Part shown: positions 17,797 to 24,921 of the stretch, piece by piece | Layout of the letters: the number at the start of each line of letters is the position of its first letter | How positions within the stretch are numbered: the first letter of the stretch is position 1 | Assembly (NCBI GenBank): GCA_031181325.1 | Contig: JAPSKX010000035.1 | Span: 1-32,492 of the forward strand | Source: Paenibacillus sp. | Lineage (GTDB): Bacteria > Bacillota > Bacilli > Paenibacillales > YIM-B00363 | DNA: 32,492 bases | Direction: 5' to 3' | Notes under the pieces: generated by a model | What the model saw: only the letters and a program-made list of their open reading frames with translations | Databases searched by the model: none | Told to the model about the DNA's origin: nothing | Made by a program: the position numbers and the translations under genes

Positions 17797-18672
17797 ATGT
17801 ATTACAAAACATTGCAATACCGTATCTTCAACATCTTTAACCTGACCGGTCTCGCGTTGCTCGCCATCCTTTGCGTCATCCCGCTCATCCATGTTTTCGC
17901 CGTTTCGCTCAGCTCGAAAGCGGTCGCCGACGCGAATCTCGTCGGCCTGATTCCCGTCGATTTCACGCTCGAAGCGTACAAGAAGACGATCAGCAACGCG
18001 GCGTTCTCGAACGCGCTCCTCGTGTCGATCCAGCGTACCGTCATCGGCACCGGACTCACGCTACTCCTTGCTTTCCTTGCGGCCTATCCGCTGTCGAAGG
18101 AGGAGTCGATGTTCAAGGGACGCACGCTTTACGCATGGATATTCGTCTTTACGATGATTTTTAACGGCGGTCTGGTCCCTTTTTATATCGTCATTACGAA
18201 GCTCGGGCTGGTCGGCTCCTTCTGGTCGCTCGTGCTTCCGGGGGCGGTGAACGTATACTTGACCGTTCTGATGCTCAATTTCTTCCGAGGGGTGCCGAAG
18301 GATCTGGAAGAGGCGGCGCTCATCGACGGAGCGGGCCACTTCCGTACGCTCTTCGCGGTCTACCTGCCGATCTCGATGCCGGCGATCGCGACGCTCGCCC
18401 TCTTCAGCATGGTGGGGCATTGGAATTCCTGGTTCGACGGTCTCTTGTATGTCGGGAAGGATCAATATCCCCTTGCGACATACTTGCAGACGGTCATCAT
18501 CACGAAGGACATGAGCGATATGAGCATCTCCCCGACAGAGATGGAGGTCCTCTCCCAGAAGACGATTACCGCTTCGCAAATATTTATCGGCGCGATGCCG
18601 ATTCTCTTGGTTTACCCGTTCCTTCAACGCTTCTTCGTGAAGGGGCTCGTGCTCGGTTCGGTCAAAGAATAA
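17797..18672 (+). CDS. ABC transporter permease, LplC/YtcP type
   Basis: A 291-residue six-helix permease partnering the preceding one. It carries ILCVIPLIHVFAVSLSSKAVAD near the N-terminus, the FNGGLVPFYIVITKLGLVGSFW segment characteristic of the LplC/YtcP branch, the EAA loop LEEAALIDGAGHFRTLFAVYLPISMP, and the C-terminal PFLQRFFVKGLVLGSVKE. The gap to the previous gene is 14 bases and includes GGGGAGG. Likely substrate, from context, is galactan-derived oligosaccharide. Confidence 0.93.
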   Translation: MYYKTLQYRIFNIFNLTGLALLAILCVIPLIHVFAVSLSSKAVADANLVGLIPVDFTLEAYKKTISNAAFSNALLVSIQRTVIGTGLTLLLAFLAAYPLSKEESMFKGRTLYAWIFVFTMIFNGGLVPFYIVITKLGLVGSFWSLVLPGAVNVYLTVLMLNFFRGVPKDLEEAALIDGAGHFRTLFAVYLPISMPAIATLALFSMVGHWNSWFDGLLYVGKDQYPLATYLQTVIITKDMSDMSISPTEMEVLSQKTITASQIFIGAMPILLVYPFLQRFFVKGLVLGSVKE

Positions 18673-18703
18673 CATTACGATTGGGGAAGGGAGTTTTCCT
18701 CGC

Positions 18704-19762
18704 ATGAAGCCAACTTTCATTCACGGGATGGACGTCTCGTTCTTAGACGAAATCGAAGCGGCGGGGGGCGCGTTCTACGAAGACGGCGCGGCCGACGATT
18801 GCCTTGATATCTTGAAGAGGAACGGAGTCAACTCGATCCGGCTGCGCATCTGGAACGAGCCGCCTCGCGCCTTTTGCAATCTCGAGCGCACGATCCCGGT
18901 GGCGAAGCGTATCAAGCAAAAGGGACTTCACTTCTTGCTCGACTTCCACTATTCCGACATGTGGGCGGATCCGGGCAAGCAGTTCAAGCCGAAGGCATGG
19001 GAGGCGCTCGACCTTGGCGGCCTAAGGCAAGCGGTGTACGAATACACGGAAGAGGTCATGACGGCGTTGAAGGACGCGGGAGCGCTGCCCGACATGGTGC
19101 AGATCGGCAATGAAATCACGCCCGGCATGCTCTGGCCGACGGGCAAGGTCGACGCCGAGTACGATACGGACGAACAGTGGGAGGCGTTCTCTTCGCTGGT
19201 GAAGGCGGGCGTCGACGCCGCGAAGGCGGTGCACCCGGACGTCAACGTCATGATCCATATCGACCGAGGGGGCGACAATGCGTCGAGCGTCAAATTTTAC
19301 GATCGGTTCGCGGCGCTCGCCGTCGAGTTCGATACGATCGGACTGTCGTATTATCCGTGGTGGCACGGTACGCTCGAGGACCTTCGCGCGAACGTGAACG
19401 ATTTGGCGTCGAGATACGGCAAGGAGATCGTCGTCGTCGAGACGGCGTACCCGTGGACGACGGAGCCGGCGGAAGGCCTCGACTTTATCGTGAAGGCGGA
19501 CACCCCGCTGCAGACGCCCCATCCGGCCACCGTCGAAGGGCAGGCCGCTTACCTGCGAGAGTTTCTTCAGATCGTTCGCGACGTGCCGAACGGACTCGGC
19601 GTCGGCTTCCATTGGTGGGAGCCTTGCTGGACGCCGGCGAAGGACGATTGGTCGGTCGGGCATGGAAACAATTGGAGCAATCTGACGTTGTTCGATTTCA
19701 AGGGCAACAAGCTGAAGTCGATGGAAGTGTTAAGACAGGCCGGAGAGGAGGATGCCGAATGA
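18704..19762 (+). CDS. GH53 arabinogalactan endo-beta-1,4-galactanase, cytoplasmic
   Basis: A 352-residue (beta/alpha)8 hydrolase that cleaves beta-1,4-galactan. Family motifs include FIHGMDVSFLDEIEAAGG, NSIRLRIWNEP, LLDFHYSDMWADPGKQ, the acid/base E137 in QIGNEITPG and the nucleophile E246 in VVVETAYPW. C-terminal GVGFHWWEPCW and GNNWSNLTLFD also match. No signal peptide is present, so it should act inside the cell on oligosaccharides brought in by the upstream transporter, whereas many bacterial GH53 enzymes are secreted. The gene follows the second permease by 31 bases. Its frame runs straight on after the stop codon into a GH2 remnant. Confidence 0.94.
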   Translation: MKPTFIHGMDVSFLDEIEAAGGAFYEDGAADDCLDILKRNGVNSIRLRIWNEPPRAFCNLERTIPVAKRIKQKGLHFLLDFHYSDMWADPGKQFKPKAWEALDLGGLRQAVYEYTEEVMTALKDAGALPDMVQIGNEITPGMLWPTGKVDAEYDTDEQWEAFSSLVKAGVDAAKAVHPDVNVMIHIDRGGDNASSVKFYDRFAALAVEFDTIGLSYYPWWHGTLEDLRANVNDLASRYGKEIVVVETAYPWTTEPAEGLDFIVKADTPLQTPHPATVEGQAAYLREFLQIVRDVPNGLGVGFHWWEPCWTPAKDDWSVGHGNNWSNLTLFDFKGNKLKSMEVLRQAGEEDAE

Positions 19763-19978
19763 GCGGGCGAATGGGAGGGCGCGCTGATCGGCGTCGACAA
19801 CGGCAGGCCGGACAGTCGGGAGTGTTACAAGTCCAGCGCGCGCGAGGCGTTCAACGGGTTGGCGTTGGCGGTCGTGCAATCGACTCTGAATCCTGGGAGA
19901 ATTAAGGTGAGGGTAGACGCAGCCGGTCTCGATTCGGTCGTTACCGACATACAGTCGAAATCACAGCGAACTGGATGA
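19763..19978 (+). pseudogene. Remnant of a GH2 beta-galactosidase C-terminus
   Basis: After the GH53 stop the same frame stays open for 71 codons without a usable start codon. It reads GEWEGALIGVDNGRPDS, then KSSAREAFNGLALAVVQS, then PGRIKVRVDAAGLDS. These are the hallmark C-terminal motifs of GH2 beta-galactosidases (the E-L-I-G-V-D-N-G turn, the R-x-A-F-N-G-L-x-L-A-x-V strand and the G-x-I-x-V-x-A-x-G-L strand). The catalytic domains are missing. A further open stretch in another frame, to the TGA at 20136-20138, reads like protein and may be a frameshifted continuation. A deletion that removed most of a beta-galactosidase gene downstream of GH53 is the simplest explanation. Confidence 0.75.
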
Positions 19979-20140
19979 GCAAATCCCCGCCGGATCGTCC
20001 GGACAGGGAGTTGCGGTTCCCGACGCGCTGTTGCCTAACGCTTCGTCATCGATCGAATTTCATAATGAGGCGTCCCGTAGTGAATATGGTCGGTCAGCAT
20101 CGACTGTCCAGATAAGCGGCGCAACGTCGCAGACATGAAC

Positions 20141-20169
20141 ATGACAGGAAACCTTACTTGTGGTAAAGT
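20141..20169 (+). promoter_or_regulatory. Candidate promoter of the nucleoside phosphorylase gene
   Basis: ATGACA (20141-20146), a 17-base spacer and TAAAGT (20164-20169) preceded by TGG, an extended -10 arrangement. Each hexamer matches consensus at only four or five positions. Confidence 0.4.
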
Positions 20170-20214
20170 TAGCGAATACGCGCGATAATCGGCGAATCGG
20201 AAAGGATGAGCGAC

Positions 20215-20529
20215 ATGACGCAATTCACGAACGTGACGGTGGAGAAGAAAGCGAACATCTACTTCGACGGCAAGGTGACGAGCCGGACGGTGCTGTTCGC
20301 GGACGGCACGAAGAAGACGCTCGGCATTATGCTTCCCGGCGAATACGAGTTTTCCACTTCCCAGAAAGAGGAGATGGACTTCTCGGCCGGCAAGCTGGAG
20401 TACAAGCTTCAAGGTCACGACTGGAAGACCATCGACGGCGAAGGCGCGTTCATCGTGCCGGCGAACGAGAAGTTTCAGCTGAAGGTACAGACCGTAGCCG
20501 ACTATTGCTGCTCTTATTTCAACGACTAA
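20215..20529 (+). CDS. ppnP: Pyrimidine/purine nucleoside phosphorylase PpnP (YaiE family)
   Basis: A 104-residue single-domain cupin-like protein that splits nucleosides with phosphate into free base and ribose 1-phosphate. The family pattern is clear: TVEKKANIYFDGKVTSRTV at the N-terminus, the LGIMLPGEYEFST turn, EEMDFSAGKLEYKL and the C-terminal FIVPANEKFQLKV with DYCCSYF. Two ATGs are available; 20206 abuts AAAGG, while 20215 lies nine bases after it and matches the usual family N-terminus (M-x-Q-F-x-N-V-T-V), so I use 20215. It stands alone between two pseudogene regions. Confidence 0.9.
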   Translation: MTQFTNVTVEKKANIYFDGKVTSRTVLFADGTKKTLGIMLPGEYEFSTSQKEEMDFSAGKLEYKLQGHDWKTIDGEGAFIVPANEKFQLKVQTVADYCCSYFND

Positions 20530-20540
20530 ACGAGAACATG

Positions 20541-20655
20541 TCCCGTCCCCCTCGCCGCGACCGCAGCGTCTCGGCGAACCGGAAACCTCTCGCACCCTTC
20601 CGCCGCTTCAAGGCCCGATTCGAGGCTCTTCGGCGTAAGGGGACGGGAGGTTTTC
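20541..20655. repeat. Large inverted repeat with GGGAGGTTTTC arm
   Basis: TCCCGTCCCC (20541-20550) pairs perfectly with GGGGACGGGA (20639-20648), enclosing 88 bases. GGAAACCTCT (20581-20590) is close to an inverted copy of the GGGAGGTTTTC arm (20645-20655). The shared arm links it to the element at 781-908. It lies just downstream of ppnP, and no other terminator was seen there. Confidence 0.5.
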
Positions 20656-20773
20656 TCATTCCGTCGCGTAATGTCCGCCTCCGATTCTACAGCAAACTAT
20701 AAAATTGGAAGTTACCCCGCAGTCGCCGAGCAGGTACACTGTCTCTATTCTATTCATTATCGGGGGGACGGTC

Positions 20774-21416
20774 GTGACGATCGATTGGAAGAAGGGACAG
20801 TGGCGTCGGGGCGGAGCGACGTCGACGGAAGGCGCGCCCGGCGCAGCCGCGATGACGTTCGCCTCGGATTGGGCTCCGATCCGCGCGTATGAGACGCGTA
20901 TGATAAAATTTCCGGAACGAGTGTACGGCGATGTGCTTCCCCTCCTCCGGGAGAGCGATTGGAATATCTTCAACGTCGAATGCGTCTTCGACGAGGGCAG
21001 TCCTCCGATTCCGAAGGCGGGACCGGCGCTCCGGGGCGGCGCGGACGTCGCTCGTCAACTGCGCGGAAGGGGAAGCGTGCCGATCCGTCGACGGCGGGCC
21101 CGGGGCGTACGGGATGGAAGTATGGAGGCTCGACCGACAAATCGAGAGGCTGCGGAAGCGCGTCGATGCCGTCGTCGTCGTCTTCCACGGCGGCAGGGAA
21201 TATCTGCCCGTCCCGACGCCGTATGTCGTTGGGACGCTGCGCGCCGCAGCCGACGCCGGGGCGGACGCGGTCATCGCCCATCATCCGCACGTGCCGCAAG
21301 GGATAGAAATCTACGGAGATCGACAAGTGCCGATCGTTTACAGTCAGGGAAACTGCGCAGGCAGAGCTACATTCATCCAAGCGGAATTCCATGATATACT
21401 AGGGAAAACCGCTTGA
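20774..21416 (+). pseudogene. CapA-family (poly-gamma-glutamate synthesis-like) pseudogene with frameshift and internal deletion
   Basis: The first part, from a GTG at 20774 after GGGGGGA, contains MTFASDWAPIRAYE and YGDVLPLLRESDWNIFNVEC followed by PPIPKAGPALRG, the N-terminal half of a CapA metallophosphatase-like fold. Near 21035-21050 similarity jumps to another frame, which reads VNCAEGEACRSVDGGPGAYG, then VDAVVVVFHGGREY, then AGADAVIAHHPHVPQGIEIYG and VPIVYSQGN, the C-terminal half. The usual central segment with the conserved N-N-H motif is absent at the junction, and the final Asn-Phe strand reads NC. The enzyme cannot be functional. Intact relatives are membrane-associated enzymes of polyglutamate or related metabolism. 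Confidence 0.8.
21392..21400 (+). promoter_or_regulatory. Candidate extended -10 promoter of the exporter/GNAT operon
   Basis: TGATATACT matches TGnTATAAT at eight of nine positions and lies 53 bases before the exporter TTG start, within the decayed end of the CapA pseudogene. No strong -35 is seen. Confidence 0.4.
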
Positions 21417-21452
21417 ATAGATTGACATGCGGCTGACCGGGAGGCGCTTACT

Positions 21453-23597
21453 TTGCAATTCGTGCGGGCGATGTTTCGACTGGCGGCTCCTTATAAACTC
21501 CTGGTCGTTATTTTTATCATCGGCGTACTGATCGAATCGGCTTATGCCGTGGCCGCGCCTTTGAGTTTGAAGTATTTAGTGGACGATGCCTTCCTCGATA
21601 AAAATGCAAATGTCTTTTTCGTCATTTTGGCATTGCTGATCGCCGGCGGGGCGTTAAACGTGCTCGGCAACTTGGCCGGAGATTACGCCGTCGGCCGGTT
21701 AAGCGGCCATATCGTGCGCAGGCTGCGTACGGATTTATTTTCTCATCTTCTGCGACAACCCTTGTCCTTCTATCAACGATACCGGTTCGGCGACATCGCG
21801 ACCCGGTTCGCGGGCGACATGCAGTCGATGGAGGGCGCGATTCGTACGATGAGCCCTTTCTTCTTGAGAGAGTCGCTCAGCGTCCTTCTCGGGTTGTTCT
21901 TTCTTTTTTCCATCGAATGGAAGTTAACGGCGGCTGTGCTTGCCGCATCCGCGCTCCTATTCGTCGGTCCGCGGCTGCTGCAAGGGAGGGCCGAACGAGC
22001 CAACGCCGCATACAAGGAAGCGCAAGAACAGTTTGCCAGTACGATCGACGAGACGGTTAAGGGTCATAAGACGATTCATGGATTGTACCAGCAGCGTCGA
22101 TTTCGAGAGCTTGCTCGGAAACAAATCGACTCGTTGTTCACGTTCGGCGTGAACGTACAGGTCGTCAACGCGTTGATGGAACGGATTCCGATGACGGCAT
22201 TGATGCTGTTGAACGGAATTATGATCGGCTTCGGCGGATTTCTAATTTTTCAAGACCATCTCTCCGTCGGAGAATTTATGGCTTTCTTCACGTTATTTCT
22301 CGGAGTCGGACAAGCGGCGACCAACTTGACAGCCGTCCTTCCTCACCTCGTGGAATCCGGGGTGAGTTACCGGCGCGTGCGGGAGCTGCTCGAACAACCC
22401 GCGGATCCCGCTCCGTCCGAACCGAAGCGAATGCCGGAGACGATCGAGCAACTCCGCTTAGAACGAGTGTCTTTCGGTTACGATAGCGAATCGTTGCAAC
22501 TAAAGGACGTTGCCGTCGCGATTCCGGGAGGAACGTATACCGCGTTCGTAGGACCGAGCGGCTCGGGGAAGAGCACCGCGCTGCAGCTGCTCGCTAGGCT
22601 CTATCATGCGACGGAAGGGTCCGTGACGTTGAACGGACTCGAGCTTGCGGACATCGACGAGGCTGATTTCCGAAGCGCGACCGCATTGGTGGGGCAAGAC
22701 TCGTTTTTCTTCCACGCGACGGTTCGGGATAATCTGAAGCTGGATCGAACGGACCTTACGGACGAGGACGTCGAGGAAGCCGCGAAGCAGGCTCGCATTC
22801 ATGACGTCATCCGTCGTTGGCCGGACGGGTACGAGACGGTCGTTCGTCAACAGGGGGCGACGATGTCGGGAGGGGAGCGGCAGCGACTCGCGATCGCGAG
22901 GGCGTTGCTGAGGCGGCCGAAGCTGCTGCTTCTGGACGAAATTACGGCGGCGCTGGATTCCGTATCGGAAGCGGAAATCAACGCTCTCATCCAGCGGCTG
23001 CGTCCGGGCCGGACGATCGTGACCGTGACTCACCGACTCGACGCCGTCGTCGAAGCGGATTGTATTCATGTTTTCGACAAGGGCCGAATCGTCGAGTCGG
23101 GCACGCATCGGGAGTTGCTGCAACGAGGGGGCCTCTATCGAAGTCTCTGGGATAAACAGCACGGCTTCCGGTTGTCGGAAGACGGTCTGCACGCGGAAGT
23201 GGATATCGAGCGGCTCGCTCGTTTCTCCTTCTTCGAAGGCATCGATCCTGCGCTGTTACGGGAGATCGCGGGCTTGTTCTCGACGGAGGTGTGGGAGCGG
23301 AACGACGTCATCGTGCGGGAAGGGGAGGAAGGCAACAAGTTTTTTATTATCGTGCGGGGGCAGGTAGAGATTCTAAAGCGCACAGCGGAAGATGGAGAGG
23401 CGAGAGTAGCCGTGCTCCAGGACGGGGACCATTTCGGAGAAATCGCATTGCTTAAGGGAATCCCTCGTACCGCGACGGTGAGATCGTTGGGCCGTACGGT
23501 ACTCTTGTCGGCAAGGCGGGAGTCGTTCCGGCAATTAGTCGACGGGTACCCGCAAATCTTGGAAAGCTTGGAACGAACGTTGCAGAAGCGAATGTAA
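21453..23597 (+). CDS. ABC exporter (MsbA type) with C-terminal cyclic-nucleotide-binding domain
   Basis: A 714-residue fusion. Residues 1-310 form a six-helix type I exporter membrane domain. The ATPase follows: Walker [10 protein letters not shown] (367-375), signature MSGGERQR (from 471), Walker B LLLLDEITAALD (about 490-501), and an H-loop VTHRLD. Residues about 580-710 are a CAP_ED/cNMP-binding domain with the phosphate-cassette-like motif FGEIALLKGIPRTATVRS (from 661). There is no N-terminal C39 peptidase. Such fusions suggest export gated by a nucleotide or related ligand; the ligand is unknown. The start is TTG, eight bases after GGGAGG. The gene heads a four-gene unit with two GNAT-like proteins and a small peptide, so a peptide product is a plausible cargo. 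Confidence 0.9.
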   Translation: MQFVRAMFRLAAPYKLLVVIFIIGVLIESAYAVAAPLSLKYLVDDAFLDKNANVFFVILALLIAGGALNVLGNLAGDYAVGRLSGHIVRRLRTDLFSHLLRQPLSFYQRYRFGDIATRFAGDMQSMEGAIRTMSPFFLRESLSVLLGLFFLFSIEWKLTAAVLAASALLFVGPRLLQGRAERANAAYKEAQEQFASTIDETVKGHKTIHGLYQQRRFRELARKQIDSLFTFGVNVQVVNALMERIPMTALMLLNGIMIGFGGFLIFQDHLSVGEFMAFFTLFLGVGQAATNLTAVLPHLVESGVSYRRVRELLEQPADPAPSEPKRMPETIEQLRLERVSFGYDSESLQLKDVAVAIPGGTYTAFVGPSGSGKSTALQLLARLYHATEGSVTLNGLELADIDEADFRSATALVGQDSFFFHATVRDNLKLDRTDLTDEDVEEAAKQARIHDVIRRWPDGYETVVRQQGATMSGGERQRLAIARALLRRPKLLLLDEITAALDSVSEAEINALIQRLRPGRTIVTVTHRLDAVVEADCIHVFDKGRIVESGTHRELLQRGGLYRSLWDKQHGFRLSEDGLHAEVDIERLARFSFFEGIDPALLREIAGLFSTEVWERNDVIVREGEEGNKFFIIVRGQVEILKRTAEDGEARVAVLQDGDHFGEIALLKGIPRTATVRSLGRTVLLSARRESFRQLVDGYPQILESLERTLQKRM

Positions 23598-23631
23598 GGA
23601 ACAATGCCATCGGGGGAAAGAGGTTGACGGA

Positions 23632-24147
23632 ATGAAGGTTTCGTATGCTCCATGCGTGACGGACGACGACTTCGCGAAAACGAGCTTATTCTTGTTGGAA
23701 CGGAAATACGATTTGCATCCGTCATTCACGACGCTGCAGATGGTCGCTTTGATTTATTCTTATATCACGCATGGAACGATCTTCCGAGGAGTTCTCCCGG
23801 ATGGCCGTACAATTAGCGCCGCCGCGTATTATCAAGGGACGCCTGAGCGGGACTTCGTCGATAGAGACATCGCTCTGATTGACGTAGCGATATTGGACCG
23901 CCCGTACCGAGGGACGAGATCGTTCTTATACGGGCTACGCCAGTTGATCGATTCGATCCGCTGCCGCCATCCGGAAGTCCAGGAAGTGCGATTCGCCGCT
24001 CTATCGACGAACGATTATTTATGCAAGTTGTATTCGAAATTCGCAACATTCGTCTACTATCGTGAGGGATCCGCGGGAGAGGAATCGGTGTTTTCCGCAA
24101 ATATCACCCGTTTGGGGGATATTCTGACGAGATATCGACGTGTATAA
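23632..24147 (+). CDS. GNAT-like acyltransferase (divergent), first paralogue
   Basis: A 171-residue protein. The centre reads RDIALIDVAILDRPYRGTRSFLYGLRQLIDSI and EVQEVRFAALSTNDYLCKLYSKFATFVYY, the strand 4-helix 3-strand 5-helix 4 core of a GNAT fold. The acyl-CoA loop (normally R-G-x-G-x-G/A) is R-G-T-R-S-F, so cofactor or donor use may be unusual. It aligns over about 60 residues with the protein at 24297, and the two are clearly paralogues. GAGG lies upstream at modest spacing. It sits 34 bases after the exporter. The substrate is unknown; modification of the adjacent 35-residue peptide is a hypothesis. Confidence 0.7.
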   Translation: MKVSYAPCVTDDDFAKTSLFLLERKYDLHPSFTTLQMVALIYSYITHGTIFRGVLPDGRTISAAAYYQGTPERDFVDRDIALIDVAILDRPYRGTRSFLYGLRQLIDSIRCRHPEVQEVRFAALSTNDYLCKLYSKFATFVYYREGSAGEESVFSANITRLGDILTRYRRV

Positions 24148-24148
24148 T
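24143..24148 (+). promoter_or_regulatory. Possible internal -10 before the small peptide gene
   Basis: TATAAT overlaps the end of the first GNAT-like gene, 42 bases before the peptide ATG. The matching -35 (TATTCT at 17 bases) is weak, so internal initiation is only a possibility. Confidence 0.3.
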
Positions 24149-24189
24149 AGGAAAATAGTAGGAGCTCAACGAAGAGAGGAGGCGGTTCT

Positions 24190-24297
24190 ATGTTCCCGAC
24201 GCCGGGTACCTGGAAAGAGCAAGTCAAGAAAGGTTCGGGTTTTGGACGTATTGTGGGCCTGAATGATTCCCTTCGAACTCAAGTGACACTGAAGTAA
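24190..24297 (+). CDS. Small cationic peptide, 35 residues, candidate precursor or signal peptide
   Basis: This short gene has a near-ideal ribosome site, AGGAGG, seven bases before its ATG. Its stop overlaps the next start (TAATG), so it is very likely translated and coupled to the second GNAT-like gene. The product begins MFPTPGTWKEQVKKG, continues with a glycine-rich SGFGRIVGL and ends RTQVTLK. It is strongly basic (four Lys, two Arg, one Glu, one Asp), has no cysteine, no signal peptide and no membrane segment. I do not recognise the family. Its place between two acyltransferase-like genes behind an exporter suggests a modified and secreted peptide; a small structural or regulatory subunit is the alternative. 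Confidence 0.7.
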   Translation: MFPTPGTWKEQVKKGSGFGRIVGLNDSLRTQVTLK

Positions 24298-24824
24298 TGC
24301 CGTATTTATTTCGACCTTGCTTCTTCGAGATGGATTTCAAAGCGTATACTCGCTTTCTGATCGAACGGCATCACGAACTTCAATTACCGTATTCTTTCCC
24401 GATGAAGCTGAGCTTTATCAGCAGTCCCTTGATGTACGGGAAGGCGATGCTGGTCTTCGACCAAGACGATTACGTCCCTGTCGGCGCGGCCGGGTTCGTA
24501 TTCGGGACGGGGGCGGACGGGTACGAGAACCGCGAGGTCGTCCAATTGGAAGTCTTGTACGTGGAGAAGTCCTGCCGGAGAGGAAGGATGTTGTTTCGCT
24601 TTTTGCAAGCCCTTGTCGACATGATGAAGACGGAGGAACCGAACGTGCGGCGCGTCCAATTTTGGGCGGTCGCACGCGAACCGGAGCTAATCCGGTTGTT
24701 CTCTAAATTCCTTGAGCTGCCGGGTTCTGCGTCGCATACGGCGGAGAACGGCCTGACGCTGTACCAAGCCGAGTTTTCGGAACTGGAAGCCTATTGCCGG
24801 CGTTACCCGATAGCCGTAGATTAA
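24297..24824 (+). CDS. GNAT-like acyltransferase (divergent), second paralogue
   Basis: A 175-residue protein with the same core as the one at 23632: REVVQLEVLYVEKSCRRGRMLF, then FLQALVDMMKTEEPNVRRVQFWAVA, then ELIRLFSKFLELPG. The donor loop is R-G-R-M-L-F instead of the R-G-x-G-x-G/A of typical GNATs, so both paralogues share the same kind of divergence. The N-terminal 60 residues (starting MPYLFRPCFFEMDFKAYTRF) are less conserved and may bind the substrate. The start overlaps the 35-residue peptide's stop by one base. A strong terminator follows eight bases after the stop and closes the operon. Confidence 0.7.
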   Translation: MPYLFRPCFFEMDFKAYTRFLIERHHELQLPYSFPMKLSFISSPLMYGKAMLVFDQDDYVPVGAAGFVFGTGADGYENREVVQLEVLYVEKSCRRGRMLFRFLQALVDMMKTEEPNVRRVQFWAVAREPELIRLFSKFLELPGSASHTAENGLTLYQAEFSELEAYCRRYPIAVD

Positions 24825-24831
24825 CGGAAAG

Positions 24832-24875
24832 TCCCAACGCTCAAAGCCATTCGCTTCGAGCGTTGGGATTTTTAT
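24832..24875 (+). terminator. Terminator of the exporter/GNAT operon
   Basis: TCCCAACGCTC (24832-24842) pairs perfectly with GAGCGTTGGGA (24858-24868), followed by TTTTTATTAT. It lies between convergent genes; on the minus strand the tail is only CTTTCC, so it is mainly active for the plus-strand operon. Confidence 0.92.
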
Positions 24876-24921
24876 TATCGCGCTCCGACGTCCGCCGAGG
24901 CGGGGCGCGGAGCGGCGGAGT

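Noticed and set aside
20035-20595. A 186-codon minus-strand frame across ppnP
   Set aside because: It is antisense to the clear PpnP coding sequence and shows no recognisable protein features.
20774-21416. Programmed ribosomal frameshift as an explanation for the split CapA-like gene
   Set aside because: A frameshift alone would not restore the missing central segment, and no slippery heptamer with a downstream structure was evident.
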